This document shows, in pieces, positions 7,851-13,395 of a DNA stretch of 13,395 nucleotides. Source of the DNA: Caulobacteraceae bacterium (GTDB taxonomy: Bacteria; Pseudomonadota; Alphaproteobacteria; Caulobacterales; Caulobacteraceae). The stretch's first letter is position 1. Each line of letters starts with the position of its first letter. The translations under genes and the position numbers were made by a program. The notes beneath the pieces were generated by a model, which had not been told where the DNA came from, searched no databases, and was given only the letters and a program-made list of their open reading frames with translations. The DNA lies in NCBI GenBank assembly GCA_947501315.1, contig CANMXH010000048.1:1-13395 (forward strand), read 5' to 3'.

Positions 7851-8830
7851 CCGGTGGGCCGGGCCGGGTTGTCATACTGGCCGCCCTCGTCATGGCGGGA
7901 CTGGGCAGTTGCAGTCCGGCTGCCCGGATCGCTCCGTTGGTCTGCCCGGCGACCCCGACGACGGATCAACCGGGACAGCTGATCGATGTGCCGGCGGGAC
8001 GCTTCCTGATGGGCGATGACGTCTATGCCGATGAGGGCCCGCCGCGCCACGAGACGGTCGCGGCCTTCCGCATCGATGCGACCGAGGTGACCAATGCCCG
8101 GTTCGCCCGTTTTGTCGAAGAGACCGGCTATGTCACGGTCGCCGAGCGGCCGGTCGATCCGGCCCAGTATCCCGGCATGCCGGCGGCAGCCCTGCAGCCC
8201 GGTTCCGCGGTCTTCCGGTTCGACAGTGCGCGGTTCGATGCCGGCAATCCCGGGACCTGGTGGACCTTCGTTCGCGGTGCATCCTGGCGCCATCCCGAAG
8301 GACCCGGCAGCGACCTCAACGGGCGGGAATTCCTTCCGGTGGTTCATATCGCCCTCGCCGATGCCGAGGCCTATGCGCGGTGGGCCGGACGTCGGCTGCC
8401 GACCGAGATCGAATGGGAATGGGCGGCGCGGTCGGCGGATGCCGCCGCCGGAAACCCCGGTCGTCAGCCGTCCGAGGCCAATACCTGGCAGGGCGTGTTT
8501 CCAGCGAGGAACACGGGTCAGGATGGCTATGACGGTGCCGCCCCGGTCGGGTGTTTCAAGGCCAACGGCCTGGGCATTCACGACATGATCGGCAATGTCT
8601 GGGAATGGACCGCCGATCCGTACCGGCAGACCCGGACCCTGACGGTCGCGCCCGGCGAGCCCGGGGCGGATCCGCGCCAGCCGGGCGTCGCGGTGGGGGT
8701 CATCAAGGGTGGCAGCTACCTGTGTGCGCCCAACTATTGCATGCGCTACCGGCCGGGCGCGCGCCAGGCCCAGGACCTGACCCTGGGGGCCTCCCATGTC
8801 GGTTTCCGCACGGTTGCACCGATGCCGTGA
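7847..8830 (+). CDS. Second formylglycine-generating enzyme-like protein, predicted lipoprotein (FGE2)
   Basis: 327 aa. The N-terminus is a short positive region, a hydrophobic run (VVILAALVMAGLGS) and a lipobox ending at Cys22 (L-G-S-C), so the protein should be exported and lipidated. The mature part is a full FGE domain: EVTNARFARFVEETGYV, SAVFRFD, GPGSDLNGREFLPVVHI, EWEWAARSAD, DMIGNVWEWTADP and GGSYLCAPNYCMRYR. The redox pair C293/C298 is intact, so it may be active rather than a decayed copy. The residues matching the human structural disulfide C218-C365 are both lost (AYARWAG, GFRTV), whereas FGE1 keeps them. It is last in the operon; its stop (8828-8830) directly abuts the stop of the converging monooxygenase. 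It may modify a Sec-exported sulfatase, or be a non-FGE member of the sulfatase-modifying-factor fold. Confidence 0.9.
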   Translation: MTGGPGRVVILAALVMAGLGSCSPAARIAPLVCPATPTTDQPGQLIDVPAGRFLMGDDVYADEGPPRHETVAAFRIDATEVTNARFARFVEETGYVTVAERPVDPAQYPGMPAAALQPGSAVFRFDSARFDAGNPGTWWTFVRGASWRHPEGPGSDLNGREFLPVVHIALADAEAYARWAGRRLPTEIEWEWAARSADAAAGNPGRQPSEANTWQGVFPARNTGQDGYDGAAPVGCFKANGLGIHDMIGNVWEWTADPYRQTRTLTVAPGEPGADPRQPGVAVGVIKGGSYLCAPNYCMRYRPGARQAQDLTLGASHVGFRTVAPMP

Positions 8831-10339
8831 TCAGGCCCCGGTCTGCAGCTCATAGTCCCGTAGCCGGAAACGCCGCAGCCGCTGCCGCAGCCGGCTGGCG
8901 CTCCATGGCCAGTTGGTGCTGTTGCGGCCGTTCCGGTCGATGAAATAGCTGGTGCAGCCGCCACTGTTCCAGACGCTGGACTGCAGGGCCGCCTGCACTT
9001 CGTCATTGTAGGACCGGCAGACCTCGGCGCGGACCGACAGGGTGGTGATCTTCTGCGCCCCGGCCTGCCGCAGGGCGTCCATGATGTAGTCCAGCTGCGC
9101 CTCGATCATCACAAAGGCCGAGGAGAAGGTGTAGAGGTTCGGGCCGAAGGTCAGGAAACAGTTGGGGGCGTCCGGGGCCGTGGTGCCCAGGTAGACTTCC
9201 GGGCTGCCCTGCCACTGGTCGGCGAGCGACCGCCCGCTGGTCCCGATGATGATCTCCGCCACCGGTGGATTGGCGACCTCAAATCCGGTCCCGAAGATGA
9301 TCAGATCAACCTCGCAGGACGAACCGTCGGTCGCGATGATCGTCTTGCCCTGAACCTCCGCGACGTCGCTGACCACCGTCACATTCGGCCGGGCCAGGGC
9401 CCTGTACCAGCTGTTGGACTGAAGAATGCGTTTGCAGCCGATCGCGAAGTCCGGCGTCAGTTTCTTGCGCAGGGCCTCGTCCTCTACGGCACGCTCGATG
9501 TTCCGGCGTGCGCTCGCCTCCAGCCTCTGCCGGGCCTTGGGGCGGTTGAGGCTGCCGTTCAGTCGTTCAAAGGCCCGGTAAAGCACCTGCCGGAGCAGGG
9601 ACTGCAGGATCGGAAAGCGCTCGAACCGGCGCTGCCATGTCTCCGATACGGCCAGGTCCATCTTGGGCAGGACCCAGGGCGGCGTCCGCTGGAACAGGGT
9701 CAGCTGCGCCACGCGGGGCTGGATGGCGGGCAGAAACTGGATGGCCGAGGCACCGCTGCCGATGACCGCGACCCGCTTGTCCGTCATGTCGTAGTCGTGA
9801 TCCCACCGCGCCGAATGAAAACGGGCACCGGTAAAGCTCTCCAGTCCCTTGATGCGGGGCAGGCGGGGCTGGTGCATCGGACCACAGGCCATGATCACGA
9901 AATCCGCCGTGAACCGGCCGGCACTGGTCTCCAGCCGCCAGAGCCGCGTATCCGGGTCCCAGACGGCCTGTTTCAGCTCGTGATTCAACCGGACGAACGG
10001 CAGGATGCCGAACCGCGCGGCGACCGCCCGGCAGTAGTCCCGGATCTCTGCCTGGGGCGCAAAGAAGCGGCTCCAGCGCGGGTTCGGCGCAAAGGAATAG
10101 GAATAGAAGGCCGAGGGGATGTCACAGGCGCAGTCCGGATAGGTGTTGTCGCGCCAGACCCCGCCCATCTCGTCCGCCTTTTCCAGAAGCTGGAAGGCGA
10201 TCCCCGCCTGGCGCAGCCGGATCGCGGCACCGATGCCGGCGAAACCGGCACCGACCACGATCACCCGGACATGTTCGCTCCCGGATGCCGACTCCGTCCC
10301 GGCGCGGCCGGGCTGGTTCGTCCGGGTCGCTGAACTCAT
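8831..10339 (-). CDS. Baeyer-Villiger-type flavin monooxygenase (class B)
   Basis: 502 aa. FAD- and NADPH-dependent oxygenation, most likely inserting oxygen next to a ketone to give an ester or lactone. The N-terminal FAD Rossmann motif is VIVVGAGFAGIGAA (about 27-40), followed by GGVWRDNTYPDCACDIPS. The type I Baeyer-Villiger fingerprint F-x-G-x-x-x-H-x-x-x-W is intact as FTGARFHSARW (169-179). The NADPH Rossmann motif is VAVIGSGASAIQ (about 190-201), and IIFGTGFE is the late ATG-like motif. Start: ATG at 10339, with GGGAAG ending 8 nt upstream, is preferred over GTG at 10390, which has no ribosome site and adds a basic tail. It is divergent from TetR and convergent with FGE2 with no intervening base. 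The hydrolase two genes away could cleave its ester product. Confidence 0.93.
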   Translation of the reverse strand: MSSATRTNQPGRAGTESASGSEHVRVIVVGAGFAGIGAAIRLRQAGIAFQLLEKADEMGGVWRDNTYPDCACDIPSAFYSYSFAPNPRWSRFFAPQAEIRDYCRAVAARFGILPFVRLNHELKQAVWDPDTRLWRLETSAGRFTADFVIMACGPMHQPRLPRIKGLESFTGARFHSARWDHDYDMTDKRVAVIGSGASAIQFLPAIQPRVAQLTLFQRTPPWVLPKMDLAVSETWQRRFERFPILQSLLRQVLYRAFERLNGSLNRPKARQRLEASARRNIERAVEDEALRKKLTPDFAIGCKRILQSNSWYRALARPNVTVVSDVAEVQGKTIIATDGSSCEVDLIIFGTGFEVANPPVAEIIIGTSGRSLADQWQGSPEVYLGTTAPDAPNCFLTFGPNLYTFSSAFVMIEAQLDYIMDALRQAGAQKITTLSVRAEVCRSYNDEVQAALQSSVWNSGGCTSYFIDRNGRNSTNWPWSASRLRQRLRRFRLRDYELQTGA

Positions 10340-10352
10340 GGCAATTCTTCCC

Positions 10353-10380
10353 CGATCCCGCCGCGCCGGCGACGGGATCG
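10353..10380 (-). promoter_or_regulatory. Leader hairpin next to the monooxygenase ribosome-binding site
   Basis: CGATCCCG (10353-10360) and CGGGATCG (10373-10380) form a perfect 8-bp inverted repeat around a 12-nt GC-rich loop that can itself pair partly (CGC/GCG). In the monooxygenase mRNA it lies immediately 5' of, and touches, the GGGAAG ribosome site (about 10347-10353). It could modulate translation or be a binding site. It could also be chance in GC-rich DNA. Confidence 0.35.
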
Positions 10381-10451
10381 TCCGACGCACATCCGGCCCC
10401 TGCGGGTTCTGCGATGATGAATGGGCGTCCGCCGGAATGCAATGTCAGTTT

Positions 10452-10467
10452 CGGAACACAATTTCCG
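10452..10467. promoter_or_regulatory. Weak inverted repeat in the divergent monooxygenase/TetR region
   Basis: CGGAA (10452-10456) and TTCCG (10463-10467) flank CACAAT. It sits in the AT-richer middle of the 170-bp intergenic region (10340-10509), where an autoregulatory TetR operator would be expected. The arms are only 5 bp. No convincing -35/-10 pair was found for either gene. TTGATG (10475-10480) with TAGACC (10498-10503) is a poor plus-strand candidate. Confidence 0.25.
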
Positions 10468-10509
10468 TCCCGGCTTGATGGTCTCAGAATTTGATCGTAG
10501 ACCTGCCCG

Positions 10510-11181
10510 GTGAGCAATACAGCATCAGTGATCGCTCCCGTGAGTCGGGCAGAGCGTCAGCGCTTGCAGTTACGGCAAGAAATAATTGATGCCGCCTTCA
10601 TGGAGTTTTCTGAACGCGGCTACCATCAGACCGGAATTTCTCACATCGCCAAGCGTCTCGGCATCGGTCATGGGACATTCTACAGATATTTTGAGAACAA
10701 GCGCGACATCCTCGAACATGTCATCGACAGTGTCTGCGACAAGATCCGGCTTGCCATGGCCGAGGCCAATGCCCCAACGGCCAGCAAGACGCTGGAAGAC
10801 TATGAGGCCCAGCTGGCGCGCCTCGGGGTCTCATTGAGCAGGATCCTACATGAGACGCCGGGCCTGTTCCGGATCCTGCTGCTGGAGGCGACCTCGATCG
10901 ACCCGGAGATGACGCGGCGGATCACCGACTTCTTCGACTGGTGCGCCCGACAGGTCGATGCCTATTTCGAAAACGGCATGCGGCAGGGCTTCCTGCGCAG
11001 CGATCTGGACAGACAGGCCACGGCCCATGTGCTGGTCGGCATGATCTTCAGCACGATCCTGATGACGATCAACGCGGGTGACCCGGATCTTCTCAAACGA
11101 ATGAATTCCGCCGTCAGACGCATGCTTCTGGACGGTATCGCCAGCCGTCCGGATTTCCAGAACAGGTCTGAACCTACATGA
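10510..11181 (+). CDS. TetR-family transcriptional regulator
   Basis: 223 aa. The N-terminal DNA-binding domain begins with LRQEIIDAAFMEFSERGYHQ, then the helix-turn-helix TGISHIAKRLGIGHGTFYRYF (about 41-61) and ENKRDIL. The remainder is the helical ligand-binding and dimerisation domain typical of the family. The start is uncertain: GTG 10510 gives the longest reading but no Shine-Dalgarno is visible; GTG 10528 and GTG 10540 are in frame and would also leave the HTH intact. The stop overlaps the hydrolase ATG (ATGA, 11178-11181), so regulator and hydrolase are co-translated. Divergent from the monooxygenase, it most likely represses that gene and its own operon, with a substrate or intermediate as effector (inference). 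The 5' part of the gene is visibly more AT-rich than its neighbours. Confidence 0.9.
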   Translation: MSNTASVIAPVSRAERQRLQLRQEIIDAAFMEFSERGYHQTGISHIAKRLGIGHGTFYRYFENKRDILEHVIDSVCDKIRLAMAEANAPTASKTLEDYEAQLARLGVSLSRILHETPGLFRILLLEATSIDPEMTRRITDFFDWCARQVDAYFENGMRQGFLRSDLDRQATAHVLVGMIFSTILMTINAGDPDLLKRMNSAVRRMLLDGIASRPDFQNRSEPT

Positions 11182-12119
11182 CATATGCCATCGATCCCGA
11201 GCTGGCGCCGTTCGTTGCCTCGATCCCGTCGGGTTCGTTCGTCGACCCGGTCCCGGCGCGCCGGTTTTTCGAGGATGTGAATGCGATGCTGTCGGCCGGG
11301 ATCGATACCAGCGCGCTGGTCATCGAGGACGGCTCGGTGCCGGGCGAGGCCGGACGGCCGCCGGTGCCGATCCGGATCTACCGGCCGAAGAATGCCCCGG
11401 ATGTTTCGGCGGCCATTCTGCAGATCCACGGCGGCGGTTTCGTCGTCGGCAGCCTGGATACCGAACATGGTCTGGCCGTGCATAACGCCGTCAGCCTGGG
11501 CGTGACCGTCGTCACCGTGGACTATCGGCTCGCCCCGGAGAACCCTTATCCGGCGGGACTGGACGACTGCTATGCCGCGCTGGTCTGGATGCATCAGCAG
11601 GCCGCAGCGCTGCGGATCGATCCGGCGCGGATCGCGGTCTATGGGGTCAGTGCCGGCGGCGGTCTGGCTGCGGCCCTCTGCATCCTGGCCCGGGACCGGT
11701 CAGGGCCGGCCATCTGTTTCCAGCATCTCAGCATTCCCGAACTCGACGACCGGCTGGACACCCCCAGCGCCCGGGCCTTTACGGATACGCCGATCTGGAA
11801 ACGGTCCCTGGCCGAGACCAGCTGGGACTACTACCTGGGTTCAGCCTGGCGGCGCGGGGCGGACGATGTGCCGGTCCTGGCCGCACCGGCGCGGGCGACC
11901 GATCTCGGCGGCCTGCCTCCGGCCCTGATCAACACCATGGAGTTCGACCCGCTGCGAGATGAGGGTCTGCTCTATGCCATGCAGCTCCTGAGTGCCGGTG
12001 TCAGTGTCGAGGTGCACAGCTATCCGGGGACGTTCCACGGCTCGGCCATCTTTCCGGCCCGGGTCAGTCGGCAACAGGCCCGGGACAGCGAGGACGCCCT
12101 GCGCCGGGCCTTGCGCTGA
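11178..12119 (+). CDS. HSL-family (family IV) alpha/beta hydrolase, esterase
   Basis: 313 aa; ester or lactone hydrolysis. The oxyanion-hole motif is QIHGGGFVVGS (His84), followed by VTVDYRLAPENPYPAGLDD, a hallmark of the hormone-sensitive-lipase family. The nucleophile elbow is G-V-S158-A-G-G-G, the acid is D257 in MEFDPLRDEG, and the base is H287 in GTFHGS, so the triad is complete. There is no signal peptide, so it is cytoplasmic. It overlaps the TetR stop and ends 120 bp before the truncated hydratase. Beside a Baeyer-Villiger-type oxygenase, the simplest job is to open the ester or lactone that enzyme makes, as in known ketone-degradation clusters; this is inferred from context. Confidence 0.92.
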   Translation: MTYAIDPELAPFVASIPSGSFVDPVPARRFFEDVNAMLSAGIDTSALVIEDGSVPGEAGRPPVPIRIYRPKNAPDVSAAILQIHGGGFVVGSLDTEHGLAVHNAVSLGVTVVTVDYRLAPENPYPAGLDDCYAALVWMHQQAAALRIDPARIAVYGVSAGGGLAAALCILARDRSGPAICFQHLSIPELDDRLDTPSARAFTDTPIWKRSLAETSWDYYLGSAWRRGADDVPVLAAPARATDLGGLPPALINTMEFDPLRDEGLLYAMQLLSAGVSVEVHSYPGTFHGSAIFPARVSRQQARDSEDALRRALR

Positions 12120-12239
12120 ACCGCATCATCGCGGTCTCTCATTGCGAGGCACCGTCCTGACAAGCGCCGCCGGGCAGGCCGATCCGGCATCCGGTTCAGT
12201 GCCGGGGGGTCACACCCGTTCGAGTGCCAGGGCGATCGC

Positions 12240-12569
12240 ACGGTCGGGCGCTACCGGGCGATGAAGCTGTGTCTGACGGGAGATCAGATTTCGGCCGAAG
12301 AGGCCGAGCAATACGGTCTTGTTTCTGAGAGGGTGCCGGCGGGTGAGGCGACCGACCGCGCAATCGCCCTGGGACGTCAGATCGCCACCATGCCGCCGTT
12401 GGCCGTAAAGGCCATCAAGTCAGCCATAAGGTTCGGCTCGGACAAGGGGCTGGAGGCCGGTCTGGCGGAAGAGCGCAGGCTGTTCACGAGCCTGTTCGCG
12501 ACGGCTGACCAGAAGGAAGGCATGACGGCCTTCATGGAGAAACGCCCGCCGGTGTATCGCGGCGGCTGA
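12240..12569 (+). pseudogene. Truncated enoyl-CoA hydratase (C-terminal remnant)
   Basis: The readable part begins as TVGRYRAM just before ATG 12261 and runs through KLCLTGDQISAEEAEQYGLV to FATADQKEGMTAFMEKRPP. This is the C-terminal part (about 100 aa) of a roughly 260-aa crotonase. The N-terminal domain with the oxyanion hole and both catalytic glutamates is missing. The same frame stays open upstream to the hydrolase stop but encodes no crotonase sequence; a possible degraded trace of the G-A-G-G-T-Q loop is seen at 12198-12212. A deletion joining hydrolase 3' DNA to the hydratase 3' end is the simplest explanation. If translated from 12261 it would be a 102-aa protein without hydratase activity. 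The stop lies 1 nt from the converging GntR-family stop. Confidence 0.8.
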
Positions 12570-12582
12570 CCTATTTCAGCCG
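12563..12582. terminator. Hairpin across both stop codons of convergent genes
   Basis: CGGCTGA (12563-12569) and TCAGCCG (12576-12582) are perfect 7-bp complements around a 6-nt loop. The left arm contains the hydratase TGA, and the loop carries most of the regulator's stop. It can fold from either strand, so it may serve as a compact bidirectional terminator. No U-tract follows on either side, which lowers confidence in intrinsic termination. Confidence 0.35.
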
Positions 12583-13311
12583 GATATCGACCCGTACGAC
12601 ATCACCGCGGTAGATCCCGTTCGAGACCAGAACGAGCCGGCCGCGCTGGTCCACAGCCGAGCGCGTCACATGGCAGATGGGTGCGTTCAGCGGCAAGCCA
12701 AGCAACTGTGCGGTCTCGATATCGGCTGTTCCGATCGTGAGGGTCTGCTGGGCCTCGACGATCTTCACGCCCGATACGCCGGACACGAGCCTGAGGGCGG
12801 TTTTTGTCCTCAGATCGGCGTCGCTGAGTTTGGAAGCGACCCGCTCGTCAACATAGATGTCGGCCAGAAGGAAGGTCTGGCCGTTCATCGAGTGCCGCCT
12901 GCGCAAACGGCGATAGGTCTGGCCGGCCTGGCCGATGGCGTGATGAACCAGGGGCGCGCCGCCCTTTTCATCGACCAGAACCTCTATTTCCGCGCCCTCG
13001 CGTGAGCTCAGCAGGCCCTGCCAGTCGGTTTCCACGCCACACCAGAGCAGGTCCTGGGGGCGACGTTTTACGAAGGTGCCCTTGGCCCGAAAACGCTCGA
13101 TCAGACCCTCTGCCTCGACGAGTCCGAGCGCCTGGCGAATGGTCGCCCGCGCCACGCCGCACTCCAGGGCCAATTCGTCGACCGTCGGCGTCTGCTGACC
13201 GACCGGCCACTGCCCTGACTCAATTCGGCGGCGGAAAAGGGTAGCAAGCTGGATATACCGGGAGACTGCGCTACGCCCCAGCCCGGCGTCACCCTCGTTC
13301 AATTCAATCAT
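12571..13311 (-). CDS. GntR-family regulator, HutC/UTRA type
   Basis: 246 aa. The N-terminal winged helix-turn-helix covers about residues 17-83: RYIQLATLFRRRIESGQW, then TPTVDELALECGVARATIRQ (recognition region), ALGLVEAEGLIERFRAKGTFV (wing). The C-terminal 150 residues are a UTRA effector domain of the HutC subfamily, with RRRHSMNGQTFLLADIYVDE, LTIGTADIETAQLLGLPLNAPI and VSNGIYRGDVVRVDI. The effector, often a small acid or sugar phosphate in this subfamily, is unknown. ATG 13311 is the only sensible start; AGGTG lies 5 nt upstream. It converges with the hydratase remnant, so its natural targets are more likely its own promoter and genes to the right of the window. Confidence 0.92.
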   Translation of the reverse strand: MIELNEGDAGLGRSAVSRYIQLATLFRRRIESGQWPVGQQTPTVDELALECGVARATIRQALGLVEAEGLIERFRAKGTFVKRRPQDLLWCGVETDWQGLLSSREGAEIEVLVDEKGGAPLVHHAIGQAGQTYRRLRRRHSMNGQTFLLADIYVDERVASKLSDADLRTKTALRLVSGVSGVKIVEAQQTLTIGTADIETAQLLGLPLNAPICHVTRSAVDQRGRLVLVSNGIYRGDVVRVDIRLK

Positions 13312-13317
13312 CAGACA

Positions 13318-13346
13318 CCTATACTGCCGCTCGTCGAAATCCTCAA
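13318..13346 (-). promoter_or_regulatory. Promoter of the GntR-family gene
   Basis: On the minus strand TTGAGG (-35, 13341-13346) and TATAGG (-10, 13318-13323) are separated by 17 bp. The -10 ends only 6 nt before the ATG at 13311, so transcription from it would start at or next to the start codon, giving a leaderless or near-leaderless mRNA. Alternatively the true promoter is further upstream, and the AGGTG inside this -10 region acts as a ribosome site. Confidence 0.4.
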
Positions 13347-13358
13347 CGCGTGCATTGT

Positions 13359-13376
13359 TCGACTGTTGAGAGTCGA
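13359..13376. promoter_or_regulatory. Palindrome upstream of the GntR-family gene, putative operator
   Basis: TCGACT (13359-13364) and AGTCGA (13371-13376) form a perfect inverted repeat with a 6-nt spacer. It lies just upstream of the regulator's -35. Directly after it, TTGACC (13378-13383) is a plausible plus-strand -35 for a gene to the right that starts beyond the window. The position between two divergent promoters suits an autoregulatory operator of a dimeric GntR protein (inference). Confidence 0.4.
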
Positions 13377-13395
13377 CTTGACCCCGCGCGATCTC

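Noticed and set aside
7790..8797. 335-codon open frame on the minus strand
   Set aside because: It is antisense to FGE2, which carries a complete signal peptide and FGE motifs.
8809..8829. CACGG/CCGTG inverted repeat near the FGE2 stop as a terminator
   Set aside because: It has only 5-bp arms, a long loop and no T-tract, so it is indistinguishable from chance in GC-rich coding DNA.
10340..10390. GTG start at 10390 for the monooxygenase
   Set aside because: No Shine-Dalgarno is visible, and the added residues are basic and lack family similarity; ATG 10339 has a ribosome site.
1..13395. Insertion sequences, CRISPR arrays, tRNA or rRNA genes, toxin-antitoxin pairs, phage genes
   Set aside because: I looked for transposase motifs, regularly spaced repeats and RNA-gene signatures on both strands and saw none. 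This was by eye; a covariance-model scan would be the decisive test.

Overview
High-GC, gene-dense bacterial DNA. Codon use, the GST-rich content, FATP-type acyl-CoA ligase and class B flavin monooxygenase suggest an alphaproteobacterium (Sphingomonadales, Caulobacterales or Hyphomonadaceae-like). That placement is an inference from gene content only. No rRNA, tRNA, CRISPR array or insertion sequence was seen.

Left part (1-8830). Two related, unusually long glutathione S-transferase (GST)-like genes diverge from a 104-bp intergenic region (959-1062). That region holds a good plus-strand promoter overlapped by an 8-bp-arm palindrome. The minus-strand copy runs off the left edge. The plus-strand copy heads a very compact six-gene operon: long GST (TTG start), Tat-exported Cys-type sulfatase, cytoplasmic formylglycine-generating enzyme (FGE1), short nu-class (YfcG-like) GST, FATP-type acyl-CoA synthetase, and a second FGE (FGE2) with a lipoprotein signal peptide. 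Four of the five junctions are ATGA stop/start overlaps and the fifth is a 5-nt gap, so the genes are very probably made as one translationally coupled unit. FGE1 can be understood as the activator of the sulfatase before Tat export. The exported FGE2 is the puzzle: it keeps the catalytic Cys pair but sits on the other side of the membrane.

Middle part (8831-12119). A Baeyer-Villiger-type flavin monooxygenase on the minus strand converges on the operon with no base between the two stop codons. It diverges from a TetR regulator that overlaps (ATGA) an HSL-family alpha/beta hydrolase. Monooxygenase plus esterase fits ketone to ester to alcohol plus acid.

Right part (12120-13395). A truncated enoyl-CoA hydratase keeps only its C-terminal third. 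It converges, with 1 nt between stops and a hairpin across both stop codons, on a GntR/HutC-type regulator. That regulator has a readable promoter very close to its ATG and a palindrome upstream.

Taken together, the window looks like a catabolic region for a sulfated, probably hydrophobic ring- or ketone-containing compound: desulfation outside the cytoplasm, oxygenation and ester hydrolysis, then CoA activation. The substrate is not identifiable from the sequence. No transporter is present in the window.
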